64,000 bases of DNA, from positions 1-64,000 of the forward strand of contig CAZHFW010000021.1 of assembly GCA_964531675.1 (NCBI GenBank), read 5' to 3'. Numbering within the stretch: position 1 is the stretch's first letter; each line of letters opens with the position of its first letter. Below the pieces are notes generated by a model that was given only the letters and a program-made list of their open reading frames with translations, ran no database searches and was not told the DNA's origin. Origin of the DNA: CAZHFW01 sp964531675 (GTDB taxonomy: Bacteria > Planctomycetota > Phycisphaerae > Phycisphaerales > UBA1924). Of this stretch, positions 52,872-62,537 are shown piece by piece. Made by a program: the position numbers and the translations under genes.

Positions 52872-52952
52872 GGTCGGGTGCCAGAGTGGTCAAATGGAGC
52901 GGATTGCAAATCCGTTGCGCAAGCTTCGTGGGTTCGAATCCCACCCCGACCT
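52872..52952 (+). tRNA. tRNA-Cys (GCA) with a long variable arm
   Basis: A full cloverleaf: acceptor GGTCGGG/CCCGACC (7 perfect pairs), 3-bp D stem CCA/TGG, anticodon stem GCGGA/TCCGT with loop TTGCAAA (anticodon GCA at 52906-52908), T arm GTGGG-TTCGAAT-CCCAC, and discriminator T52952 as required for Cys. The variable region spans 12 bases (52916-52927), with a GC-GCAA-GC mini-hairpin. Ordinary tRNA-Cys has 4-5 bases there. With the 3-bp D stem the molecule looks class II in shape. No CCA is encoded, so it must be added after transcription. Confidence 0.95.
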
Positions 52953-53044
52953 TTCCGCCGCGTCCGCTCTGATCGACATCCCTGTCGGCCGAGCCCGCGG
53001 CGTTCGGCGTTTTGACACGCCCGGTTTCCGGAGGACCACGACCC

Positions 53045-54439
53045 ATGTCCCACGACGCCCGCGCCCTCATCGAGAAGTTCAACTGGCAGCCTCAGCCCAA
53101 GGCTCAGGCGATCGTGAATCAGCTGGCGGGCGAGTGCCGGGCCAAGTGCCCCGGCGCCGAGACCCTGGCCCAGCGCATGAAGGCCGAGACCGGCACCCGG
53201 TTCGTGGACTGGATCGACCACATCGCGGCCCCCAAGTCCGCGGCGCTGGAGGCGAGCCTCCTGGCGGCGGGCTTTGAGAAGAAGCCTCAGCCCGGCGCGC
53301 CCGAGTGCTGGGTCTGCGACAAGGGCATGTTCCCGCCCATCGTGCTGCACGACGCGCCGGTCGTCCGTGTGGGCATCAAGGTCGAGTTCGTCAACGATTT
53401 CCTCTTCGCCCAGGGGCTGGCGCTCCAGGACAAGGTCCAGGGCGAGCCGCTCTCACGCTTCCGCCATGTCACGGTGTTCAATGGCAACGGCGCCGAGCTC
53501 TGCGTCGTCGAGCGTCACGGCTGGGTCGGCTTCGCGGCCGATACGTCCGATGCGACCACCAGGCTCAAAGCCAAGGGCCACTTCGAGGCGCTGCGCACCC
53601 GCAACCGCTTCATGCCCACGGATCTCGAGGGCTTTGCGGTCACCAACCGCATCGTGGACGGCGCGATCAAGGATCTGGGGCGAGACTGGACGTGCGACCT
53701 GTTCTTCGCGGCCGAGCGCGATTACTGGATGAGCCGGAACCGCGCCGCGAAGGTGCAGAAGGCCAGGCAGGACAAGCTCGGTCTGGGCTGGGCCAATCAC
53801 GATCACCACACGTACCGCTGCACGCGCGGGAACTTCAAGCACCTGATCCAGCTCTGGGAGAAGCTCGGCTTCCATCCGCGCGAACGTTTCTACGCGGGCG
53901 CCGAGGCGGGCTGGGGCGCGCAGGTCATGGAGCAGTCGATCACCGGGATCACCACGTTCAACGACGTGGACATGTCTCCCGAAGAGCTCCTGGGCGACTT
54001 TGCGCACGACGGGCTCCCCGAGCATCAGGACAAGCTCGGCACCGTTGGTCTCTGGTGCGCGCTCCACGGCGAAGCGGTGCTGCAGGCCGGGATGCACCAC
54101 CTCGAAGCCCAGTTCGACTGGCACGCGCTGGTCGAGCAGCTCGAGCGCGAGGGCGGCGTCAAGACCATGGCGCCCTTCACGACTTTCCCCTACCTGCGTC
54201 AGGCCTTCACCGAAGGCGAGCGCTGGTCGATCGACCACACCCGCATCGACGCGCTGCTGGCCCGCAAGCTCATCACGCCCGAGCAGGCGGCCCAGTTCCG
54301 CCAGCACGGCGCCATCGGCTCGCACCTGGAAAACCTGGAGCGCAACGACGGGTTCAAGGGCTTCAACCAGCAGGGTGTGAGCGACATCATCGCCCGCACC
54401 GATCCGCGCCGGTTGACGGCGCAGATGGCCTCGCACTGA
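53045..54439 (+). CDS. Uncharacterised conserved-looking soluble protein
   Basis: A 464-residue cytosolic protein with no family I can name. The Shine-Dalgarno sequence GGAGGACC precedes ATG 53045. The central part has a strongly conserved-looking block around ANHDHHTYRCTRGNFKHLIQLWEKLGFHPRERFYAGAEAGWGAQVMEQSITGITTFNDVDMSPEEL. Its HDHHTYRC and later GMHHLEAQFDW suggest metal ligands, and the overall beta-alpha pattern is vicinal-oxygen-chelate-like. A cysteine pair (ECWVC) occurs near residue 90. No signal peptide or membrane segment is seen. It lies 92 bp after the tRNA gene and is convergent with the CAP-domain gene. Confidence 0.72.
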   Translation: MSHDARALIEKFNWQPQPKAQAIVNQLAGECRAKCPGAETLAQRMKAETGTRFVDWIDHIAAPKSAALEASLLAAGFEKKPQPGAPECWVCDKGMFPPIVLHDAPVVRVGIKVEFVNDFLFAQGLALQDKVQGEPLSRFRHVTVFNGNGAELCVVERHGWVGFAADTSDATTRLKAKGHFEALRTRNRFMPTDLEGFAVTNRIVDGAIKDLGRDWTCDLFFAAERDYWMSRNRAAKVQKARQDKLGLGWANHDHHTYRCTRGNFKHLIQLWEKLGFHPRERFYAGAEAGWGAQVMEQSITGITTFNDVDMSPEELLGDFAHDGLPEHQDKLGTVGLWCALHGEAVLQAGMHHLEAQFDWHALVEQLEREGGVKTMAPFTTFPYLRQAFTEGERWSIDHTRIDALLARKLITPEQAAQFRQHGAIGSHLENLERNDGFKGFNQQGVSDIIARTDPRRLTAQMASH

Positions 54440-54472
54440 GCGGACCAGGCTCGTTGAGAACTCAGGCTCGGG

Positions 54473-56467
54473 TCAGGCCGCCAAGGTCAGGTTCTCGTAC
54501 ACCCACGCGGAGCCGGGCTGCCACCAGAAGCGGAGGGCGTCGCCATCGGTGGCCGCGCCGAGCAGGCTGATGGTGCCGGTGGGGGACGCGACGCCGCGCA
54601 TGGTGCCAATGGGCTTCTTGGCGGGGTTGATGATGCTGGAGAGATCGGAGACCTGCCAGCTCTGGAGGCCCGGGGCCCACCAGTAGACGACCAGTGCGCC
54701 CGACGCGTCCAGGCCCGTGACGTTGAGACCGCCCCAAGGGGTGACGTAGCTCGCGAGGCTGTCGCGTTCGAGCGTGGGGCCCGCGAACTGGTCGGTGAGG
54801 TTGGACGTGGACCACTCGGCGCCCATGGAGGGGACCCACCAGGTGACCGAGAGCTTGCCGTCGGCGTCGGCGCCGGCGAGGTTGATGCCGCCCCAGCTGG
54901 TGAGGTAGGCGTTGAGCCCGCCCGCCAGGGGCGCGGCGCCCGTGATGGAGGAGAGGTTGTCGGTGCGCCACTGGGTCATGCCCGGGGCCCACCAGACGAC
55001 CTGGATGGCGCCGGTGTCGTCCAGGCCCGCGATGTTCTGGCCGTTCCAGTCGGTGACGTAGCTGATGAACTCGCCCACGAACTTGGGCATGGTCAGGCTC
55101 TGGGCCCGCAGGTCATCGGAGATGTTGCGATAGGTCCAGGAGACGGTGTTGCCCGACATGGACTGGGAGTAGAGCACCAGATCGCCATTGGCGAGCAGGC
55201 CCGCGATGCTGACCAGCCCGTCGGTGGAGCGGAAGTGCGTGATATCGCTGTCGATGATCTGCGCGCCCTGGACAGTGGTGGTGAGGTTGGAATACGTCCA
55301 CTGGCCCGAGGGGGCGCGCTGGAAGAGCAGCAGTCCCTGATCGGAAGGCGCCGCGGCGTAGGTGGAGCCGTCCTTGGGGTCGGTGTAGGTGACGATCTGC
55401 CCCGAGAGCGCGGGCGAGCTGAGCCAGGTCTGGAGGTTGAGCACCTGCCAGTTCCCGTTGTTCTGGTAGAAGACGATGGGCCGCTGATTGGTGTCGAGGG
55501 TGACGATGGTCAGCGAGCCATCGAGGCGCGATGACCCATTGAGGACGGCGCCTTCGCCGACGTGATCATCGACGCTGTCGGGCGTGATGAGCTCGCTCGA
55601 CTTGGCGTCGACCTTGATGTTCTGGTTGGAGACCGTGAGCGACTGGGTCTTGGTCAGGCCCGTCGCCAGATCGACGAAGACCAGGTTGTATTCGCCGGGT
55701 TCCACCGCGATCTGGTAGTTGCCGACGACGTCGGTGGTGTACGAGGCGACGATGGGCTCGCCGGCGAGCTTGGAGCGGACCTCCACGCGGACGTTGCCCA
55801 TGCCTTCGCCCATGGTGTAGAAGCTGTCCGCGTCGCGGTCGTCGTAGACGACGCCCAGGACGTAGAGCGAGGGGTTCAGACCCTGGTAGCCGTATTCCTG
55901 GGAGTAGTAGGAGATGTACTCGGCGCTGGATCCCTTGGGCGGGATGAAGACGCCGAAGCCGAACTCGGTGTACTTGAAGTTGTCGTCGAAGGTCTCGTGG
56001 AGGGAGAAGACGTTGAGGCGGTGGCCGAGCGAGATGAGCCAGGCCTTGTGGGCGGCGTCGATGCTCGTGTAGCCCGCCGCGATGTTCTCGCCCGCGGAGT
56101 ACGAGTAGCCCTGGGCGGTGGCGCGATCGGTGGGGTCCTTGCCATCGGGGTTGACGTGATCGAAGAAGGCGCGGGCGGCCATGTCCGCGGAGTGGGCGCG
56201 GGCCGCGAGCGTGAGCTTGTCGTTCAGCGCCAGAGGTTCGGAGGGGACCAGCCTGGCCAGTTCGCCCGCGGAGAGCCCCTCAGTGAGATCGACGCCGAGC
56301 CTGGCGGCTTCCGCGACGGGATTGGCGCGGGCGCGGTTCACCAGCTCGAGCATGTACACCTCTTCCGCGGTCCAGGCGAAGTTGGCCAGGACCAGGCGGT
56401 CCTCGAGCCTCTCGAGGAGATCGGCCGGACGGATGTTGGCGCTCGGGTTGCGACGTGCACGCTTCAT
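54473..56467 (-). CDS. Secreted CAP (SCP/PR-1) domain protein with planctomycete-type N-terminus and repeats
   Basis: A 664-residue secreted protein. The N-terminus ends in LLERLEDRLVLANF, the motif seen at the start of many planctomycete exported proteins. Then comes a CAP domain: EEVYMLELVNRARANPVAEAARLGV, ALNDKLTLAARAHSADMAARAFFDHVNPDGKDPTDRATAQGYSYSAGENIAAGY, AHKAWLISLGHRLNVF and YEFGFGVFIPP-like (YTEFGFGVFIPPKG). A C-terminal half of tandem blocks with a WW-x-P-G core (VWWAPGMTQW, TWWVPSMG, YWWAPGLQSW, FWWQPGSAW) looks like a propeller of unfamiliar type. ATG 56467 follows CAGGTGG. Function unknown. Confidence 0.83.
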   Translation of the reverse strand: MKRARRNPSANIRPADLLERLEDRLVLANFAWTAEEVYMLELVNRARANPVAEAARLGVDLTEGLSAGELARLVPSEPLALNDKLTLAARAHSADMAARAFFDHVNPDGKDPTDRATAQGYSYSAGENIAAGYTSIDAAHKAWLISLGHRLNVFSLHETFDDNFKYTEFGFGVFIPPKGSSAEYISYYSQEYGYQGLNPSLYVLGVVYDDRDADSFYTMGEGMGNVRVEVRSKLAGEPIVASYTTDVVGNYQIAVEPGEYNLVFVDLATGLTKTQSLTVSNQNIKVDAKSSELITPDSVDDHVGEGAVLNGSSRLDGSLTIVTLDTNQRPIVFYQNNGNWQVLNLQTWLSSPALSGQIVTYTDPKDGSTYAAAPSDQGLLLFQRAPSGQWTYSNLTTTVQGAQIIDSDITHFRSTDGLVSIAGLLANGDLVLYSQSMSGNTVSWTYRNISDDLRAQSLTMPKFVGEFISYVTDWNGQNIAGLDDTGAIQVVWWAPGMTQWRTDNLSSITGAAPLAGGLNAYLTSWGGINLAGADADGKLSVTWWVPSMGAEWSTSNLTDQFAGPTLERDSLASYVTPWGGLNVTGLDASGALVVYWWAPGLQSWQVSDLSSIINPAKKPIGTMRGVASPTGTISLLGAATDGDALRFWWQPGSAWVYENLTLAA

Positions 56468-56727
56468 GGATGCCACCTGCTTGTTGACGAGAGTCCCTCG
56501 ATTCACTCCGGTCAGGGAGATCGAACGGCCGGATTTGGGACTTTCGCGCCGGGATTCCCCAAGTCCCCCGGGCGGCGCCGCTGCGTCGCCCTTTGCCGTC
56601 TGGGGCCTCGGGCGGGGCGTTACCGGGTTCAGGAACCGGCCCGAGAACCCCGCGTCCGGGCATCCTCCCGGACCGGCGGCGGGCCGGTACCATCCCACCG
56701 AACAGTGACCATCTCCCGGAGCGCCGC
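56468..56727. other. Intergenic region between CAP and moxR genes
   Basis: 260 bp, divergent promoters expected. On the + strand a TACCAT hexamer lies at about 56688, too far from the GTG to be leaderless. Short GC inverted repeats occur but no convincing terminator or RNA. Confidence 0.4.
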
Positions 56728-57792
<1,065 letters not shown>

Positions 57793-57838
57793 GTCGCTCG
57801 GCACGTTCTTGCGTGCGAACCCTGGAGGATCAGTCGGC

Positions 57839-59683
57839 ATGAAGCGGCCTGAGCAGAACCGCAACGCGAAGAAGGAACCCGCCGGAATTCGGGCGCGCTG
57901 GACGCTCGTGCTGGCCTCGGGTGTGGCCGCGTGCATGGTTGCGGGATGCGCCTCGGAGCGCCCCGCGACGCCGCAATCGGCGCGGGCCGCATCGGGCCTC
58001 CCCAAGGCCGAGCAGATCGACGACAAGGCGGGCGAGAAGTCGGCCGATCCCATCACGCCGATCGAGTCGCGGATCCACGCGGTGTTCGGGCGCACGCTGG
58101 TGATCCCGGTGCGCGTGCGCGGCCGGTTCGAGTTCGCCGACACGTTGCAGGTCAGGCTCGACGACAAGCGTGCGGTCCCCTCGAGACTTTTCCGCGTGTC
58201 GGTGACCGACGTTTCCGAGCCCGGCTGGCTTCCCGCGCCGGGCGTGTGGAAGTCGGAGCTTGCCTCCAAGTCCGCGTCGGAGAAGGCGGCGTTCTCGGTG
58301 TACGTGGTGGTCGCGAGTCTGCCCTTTGACGCAGTCGGTCAGGGCCTGTGGCTCGAGAATCACCGCGTGGCGCTGAACTGGCTCCCCGAGCCCCCGATGC
58401 TCGCGGCCGAACTCAAGCTCACCGCCGATGCGGTCCGCTGGCCCGAGGCCGCGTCGACATCGAGCGAGCCTTCGGTGCGCGATCTCATCGAGGCAGAGCG
58501 CATCAGCCCGCTGCGCCGCTGGCGCTATCGGCTCGTGAAGGGCTCGCTGGGCATCGCGACACAGGCCGAGCCCTTGCCCGCGGAAGTGCTGGTCGATGCG
58601 TTCCCGGATCCGGTGCTGGAAGCGTGGGCCAGGCAGCGTGAGGACCGCTGGTGCGTGGGTTTGAAGAAGCTCCGCGCCCTGGACCCCGCGCTGGCCGAGG
58701 AGCTCGTGGACGCGCTGCGCCTGATCGCGCGATTCCCGGGAGAGGTCGCGGTGCCGATGTGGGACACCGATCAGGGCGAGCTCGAGGAGCTCGTGCAGAC
58801 CCTGCTCGATCCCGATCTGGCGGACAAGACCAGAGTCTCGCGCGTCCGCGAGTGGATCGGTTCACGCCCGCGGGCTGCCGCGTGGGTGATGGACGATGCC
58901 GGAGCGCCCGATCTGGCGACGGGTCAGGCGGCGCCCTCGGTGGCGCTGCTCAATCTGGCGCGCGATCCCGCGCTGGGATTCGTCGCGGTGGGGGGAAGGC
59001 CCTCGGCGCAGGAGATGACCGCGATCCCGCCCGGCCGCACCGCGGTGTTGCAGCTGCGCGATCGTGATGAGGCCGCCCCGACGCCCGGCGCACCGACGCC
59101 GATCGTGCTCCACGTGGGTGACTGGAAGCGGACGGGGACGATCGCCGATCGCCCGGTTCCCGCGCCGCCTGCGGGGATGCGGCTTGGACCGTTCCTGCCC
59201 GACTGGACCTGCGGCGATCTGCTGGCGGGGGTGCAGCCTCCCGCGGAAGCGTCGGGGCTGACCGCGGCGCTGCTCTATCGCGCCCCGGGCGCGGGCGCTG
59301 CTCCGGGCGATTGGACGCTGTACGTCGAGTGCCACTCCGGCGGCGGCGTCGTCTCCGCGGAGGATCGCCTGAGCATCTTCCTGGGGCCGATCGGTCCGGC
59401 GTCGGAAGCGGTGACGATCACGCCCGACGGCGGGGTCTCGCCCGCGGGCTACGCCAAGAACGTCGCGGTGGTCTCGGAGAAGGGCCGTTGGGTGGTGCAG
59501 ATGAAGGTGCCCCCAGAACTGATCGAGGGGGATGGGACGCTGAGGCTGGCGATGACCCGGTCGGACCGCCGCGGACGCCGTTGGTCGTATCCGCGTCCGA
59601 TGCTGCCTTGGGACGAACAGCCTGGCCGGGTGGCGATCGCCACCCGAGCGGGTGAGCCGCGGCCGGCCAGGGGCGACCGGTGA
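57839..59683 (+). CDS. Lipoprotein of unknown function
   Basis: A 614-residue exported lipoprotein: lipobox AACMVAGC after the signal, then an all-beta and helical body with no recognised motif. Blocks such as RIHAVFGRTLVIPVRVRGRFEFADTLQVRLD, WWCVGLKKL-like (RWCVGLKKLRALDPALAEELVDALRLIARFPGEV) and LHVGDWKRTGTIADRPVP are visible. The start ATG 57839 has GGAGGATC upstream. Its stop and the rsmH ATG share a base (TGATG), tying it to the cell-division cluster by translation coupling. Possible role in envelope assembly with moxR, by context only. Confidence 0.75.
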   Translation: MKRPEQNRNAKKEPAGIRARWTLVLASGVAACMVAGCASERPATPQSARAASGLPKAEQIDDKAGEKSADPITPIESRIHAVFGRTLVIPVRVRGRFEFADTLQVRLDDKRAVPSRLFRVSVTDVSEPGWLPAPGVWKSELASKSASEKAAFSVYVVVASLPFDAVGQGLWLENHRVALNWLPEPPMLAAELKLTADAVRWPEAASTSSEPSVRDLIEAERISPLRRWRYRLVKGSLGIATQAEPLPAEVLVDAFPDPVLEAWARQREDRWCVGLKKLRALDPALAEELVDALRLIARFPGEVAVPMWDTDQGELEELVQTLLDPDLADKTRVSRVREWIGSRPRAAAWVMDDAGAPDLATGQAAPSVALLNLARDPALGFVAVGGRPSAQEMTAIPPGRTAVLQLRDRDEAAPTPGAPTPIVLHVGDWKRTGTIADRPVPAPPAGMRLGPFLPDWTCGDLLAGVQPPAEASGLTAALLYRAPGAGAAPGDWTLYVECHSGGGVVSAEDRLSIFLGPIGPASEAVTITPDGGVSPAGYAKNVAVVSEKGRWVVQMKVPPELIEGDGTLRLAMTRSDRRGRRWSYPRPMLPWDEQPGRVAIATRAGEPRPARGDR

Positions 59684-60654
59684 TGGGGATCCCAAGTCAG
59701 GGTGGGGATCAGCCCAGCATGCCGTCGCACGGCGCGCCCGGCCACATCCCGGTGCTGGTGGAGCCGATCGTCCGGTTGCTCGCGCCCGCTGCGGGTGAGA
59801 CGTATGTCGATGCCACAGCAGGGCTTGGGGGTCACGCGCGGATCATCGGCGCGGCCTTGGGCCCAGCGGGAACGGTCGTGCTCAACGACGTGGATCCGGG
59901 GAACCTGTCCCGCGCCATCGCCAATCTGGCGGGTGTGGGGCCCGTTGTCCGGACGATCCACGGCAACTTTGCGAACCTTCCCCGGACGCTCGAGGAGCAG
60001 AATCTCAGAGCGGATCTGGTGCTCGCGGATCTGGGCTTTTCGTCGAGCCAGATGGATGACCCTGTGCGGGGCTTTTCGTTTATGCGGGAAGGTCCGCTCG
60101 ATATGCGCCTGGATCCGGGCCTGCCCACGTCGGCTGCAGACTTGGTGAACGCGATGAGCGAGCGGGAACTGACCGATCTGATCCGTGAGTACGGCGAGGA
60201 TCGGCTGGCGCCGCGCATTGCCCGAAAACTTGTTCAGGCGCGCGCGGGGTCGCCGATAACGACGACTTCGAGATTGGCCGAGATCGTGCGCGCTGCGTAC
60301 GGGCCGGCGGCCAGGGGGCTCGGGATTGATCCCGCGACCCGGACGTTTCAGGCGATCCGGATCGCGGTCAACGACGAGCTCGGGACGCTCGAAGCGTTTC
60401 TCGCCAAGGTCAGGCGGGGGGCGGAGAAGGCGAAGGAAGGGTCGGGCTGGCTGAAGCCCGGCGCCAGAGTGGGGGTGATCAGCTTCCACTCGCTCGAGGA
60501 CCGGCCGGTGAAGCGGTGCTTCGTCGATCTGGTGAAGTCGGGGCTGGCGGAGGATCTGACCAGGGATCCGGTGACCGCGGACGAGGGAGAGGTTCAGGCC
60601 AATCCCAGATCCAGGTCGGCCAAGCTTCGGGTGATTCGGATCCGGGCGGACTGA
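59683..60654 (+). CDS. rsmH: 16S rRNA (cytosine-1402-N4)-methyltransferase
   Basis: Methylates 16S rRNA at C1402. 323 residues, matching the family. Blocks: HIPVLVEPIVRLLAPAAGETYVDATAGLGGHARIIGAALG, ADLGFSSSQMDDPVRGFSFMREGPLDMRLD, TRTFQAIRIAVNDELGTLEAFL and RVGVISFHSLEDRPVKRCF. ATG 59683 overlaps the upstream stop as TGATG. The gene is commonly first or second in dcw clusters after mraZ; here mraZ is not next to it. The following genes (LysM, ftsL-like, ftsI-like) keep the cluster order but with an inserted LysM gene. Confidence 0.96.
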   Translation: MGIPSQGGDQPSMPSHGAPGHIPVLVEPIVRLLAPAAGETYVDATAGLGGHARIIGAALGPAGTVVLNDVDPGNLSRAIANLAGVGPVVRTIHGNFANLPRTLEEQNLRADLVLADLGFSSSQMDDPVRGFSFMREGPLDMRLDPGLPTSAADLVNAMSERELTDLIREYGEDRLAPRIARKLVQARAGSPITTTSRLAEIVRAAYGPAARGLGIDPATRTFQAIRIAVNDELGTLEAFLAKVRRGAEKAKEGSGWLKPGARVGVISFHSLEDRPVKRCFVDLVKSGLAEDLTRDPVTADEGEVQANPRSRSAKLRVIRIRAD

Positions 60655-60716
60655 TGGCTCGGGACTGGTTTGGGGTTCAGGTTTGGGTTGGTGATGGGCT
60701 TCGGGGTTGAAGACAG

Positions 60717-60744
60717 GTGACATCGGGCGCGTCGGAGGTATGCT
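60717..60744 (+). promoter_or_regulatory. Weak promoter candidate before the LysM gene
   Basis: GTGACA, 16 bases, TATGCT in the 259-bp gap before the LysM gene. Only a partial match to a -35; the leader to GTG 60914 would be about 160 nt. Confidence 0.3.
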
Positions 60745-60913
60745 TCGGACGTGCAGGACGCTTGTGGGCGGGAACGCCCGCGGGTGGGTTCGGCGGACGC
60801 TTCGGAACGCAAGGATGCGGGCCGGCGGCTGCCGGGGGTAAGGCGACGGTTCGGTGGCTGCGTTCTGCAGCGCCGGGTCGTGGTCTGGATGCTGTGAGCA
60901 AGGACGACCAGTC

Positions 60914-62119
60914 GTGACCCGTGAACTGAAGATTGCTCTGATCGTCGGCTTCTCCGCGGTACTCTTTGTCGCGATCCTGCTGAGCGACCACTTCGCGAAG
61001 GTGCACAAGAACGCGCTGGCCGATCCCGGCACGACGACGCCGACGCTGACCGGCATCGCCCCCTCGGATCCGATCCGCACGCCCGAGTACACGGCGCTCC
61101 AGACGGAGAAGACCCTGGCCAAGGCCGAGGGTCGGACCCCGGTCGCCGACGAGATGGCCCGTCGTCAGGCCGAGCGCGAGCAGCAGATGCTCGACCGCGG
61201 GCCGGTCGTCGTGGACAACACCGCCAGCAGCGGCTCGCTCACCGAGAACATCGTCTCTGCGCTGGATCAGGCCAAGAACCGCATCGCCAACGGCGCCGCT
61301 CCCGCGGCGGCCAACACCGCGACCCACGCCGATCCGCACGAGGACCTCACCAGGCAGATCCAGGCGGCGGGCGGCAACGTGGTTGACCGCGGCGGCGTCC
61401 GCGAGATCGAGCTGGCCGGGGGCAAGCCCTCCACGGGCCGCATCGATCAGCAGCAGACGCCCAACACCCCCGCGATGCCCGGCAAGACCGACCTGGTGAA
61501 GCCCGAGCAGCTCGCCAGCGGCACCCAGCCCGGCGCACAGCCCGGGGCTGAGCAGATCAAGGCCCCCGAGCAGACCAAGCACGTCGTCGCCAAGAGCGAG
61601 AGTCTCTACGACATCGCCAAGAAGTACTACGGCAACGGCTCCCAGTGGAAGAAGATCGCCGAGGCCAATCCGGGTCGCGTCGCGGCCAACGGCGCGGTCC
61701 GCGAGGGCGTTTCGCTGGTGATCCCGCAGACGCCCGCCAAGGTCGAGGCGTCCAAGCCCGCGATCAAGGACCCGATGGCCAAGGATCCCGCGAAGGATCA
61801 GACCAAGCCCGCGGGCACCAAGTCCGTCGCGCCGGTCCCGAGCGAGACGCGCATCACGATCGACAAGGCCAAGAAGGGCGCCGACGCCCCCGCGACCAAG
61901 CCCGAGGCCAAGCCCGATCCCAAGAAGGACGTCAAGCTTGCGGGCGATCCCAAGGCCAAGCGTCCCGCGACGTACACCGTGCGTGCGGGCGACACCGCCG
62001 GCAAGATCTCCCAGCAGATCCTGGGCACGAGCAAGCGGGCCGACGAGATCCTGGAGCTCAACAACCTTCAGGAAGAGTCGCTGCGGGTCGGTATGGTGCT
62101 GAAGATTCCGTCGGTCTGA
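60914..62119 (+). CDS. Membrane-anchored LysM protein with two LysM domains
   Basis: A 401-residue protein. N-terminal anchor helix (LKIALIVGFSAVLFVAILLS), a long polar linker, then LysM one (KHVVAKSESLYDIAKKYYGNGSQWKKIAEANPG...GVSLVIP), a Lys/Pro-rich linker, and C-terminal LysM two (TYTVRAGDTAGKISQQILGTSKRADEILELNNLQEESLRVGMVLKIPS). LysM modules bind peptidoglycan N-acetylglucosamine, so the protein can tie membrane to wall. The start GTG 60914 is preceded by AAGGACG. Its place between rsmH and ftsL suggests a division or wall-growth role; that is inference. Confidence 0.88.
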   Translation: MTRELKIALIVGFSAVLFVAILLSDHFAKVHKNALADPGTTTPTLTGIAPSDPIRTPEYTALQTEKTLAKAEGRTPVADEMARRQAEREQQMLDRGPVVVDNTASSGSLTENIVSALDQAKNRIANGAAPAAANTATHADPHEDLTRQIQAAGGNVVDRGGVREIELAGGKPSTGRIDQQQTPNTPAMPGKTDLVKPEQLASGTQPGAQPGAEQIKAPEQTKHVVAKSESLYDIAKKYYGNGSQWKKIAEANPGRVAANGAVREGVSLVIPQTPAKVEASKPAIKDPMAKDPAKDQTKPAGTKSVAPVPSETRITIDKAKKGADAPATKPEAKPDPKKDVKLAGDPKAKRPATYTVRAGDTAGKISQQILGTSKRADEILELNNLQEESLRVGMVLKIPSV

Positions 62120-62201
62120 TCGGGTGATTCAGGATTCGCGCACACGGCAATGACGCGTCGAGGGATCGACGCGGGGCCGGCGCGGAAGGGAACGGAAGTC
62201 C

Positions 62202-62537
62202 GTGTTCGTCAAGCTCTCGGCGGTCATTCTCTCGGTCGGCGTCGTCGCGTGCGGGCTCCTGGCGCTGCGCCAGCAGAGGCTGCAGGCGGCCCATGAGTTG
62301 ACGCAGGCGCAGCTGCGGATCCGTCAGCAGGATGAGCAGCTCTGGACGATGCGGACGCGGATCGCGGCGGAAGTGACGCCGCAGAAGATCGAGCATCTGG
62401 CGGCCAGCTTCGGCAAGCTCCGTCCGATGATCGCGGATCCCAAGACGCCCGAGAGCCTGGCGCCCGAGCAGAAGCTCGCGGCCGGGACGCCCGACAAGCT
62501 CAAGCCCAAGGCGCAGAACTCGGGAGCGCCCCGCTGA
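62202..62537 (+). CDS. FtsL-like small division protein
   Basis: A 111-residue single-pass membrane protein: short N-terminus, helix (LSAVILSVGVVACGLLALRQQ), then a coiled-coil stretch (RLQAAHELTQAQLRIRQQDEQLWTMRTRIAAEV). Size, topology and its place directly upstream of the ftsI-like gene match FtsL, whose sequence is poorly conserved, so the call rests on layout. The GTG start at 62202 is preceded by GGAAGTCC. Its TGA shares a base with the next ATG (TGATG). The C-terminal tail has Pro/Lys-rich sequence after the coil. Confidence 0.7.
   Translation: MFVKLSAVILSVGVVACGLLALRQQRLQAAHELTQAQLRIRQQDEQLWTMRTRIAAEVTPQKIEHLAASFGKLRPMIADPKTPESLAPEQKLAAGTPDKLKPKAQNSGAPR

Noticed and set aside
52872..52952. 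Selenocysteine or serine tRNA
   Set aside because: The anticodon is GCA, acceptor stem is 7 bp rather than 8, and the discriminator is U as for Cys.
57798..57818. Possible sigma-54 site in the moxR-lipoprotein gap (CGGCACGTTCTTGC)
   Set aside because: The GG to GC spacing is 9, not 10, and the gap is an ordinary operon junction.
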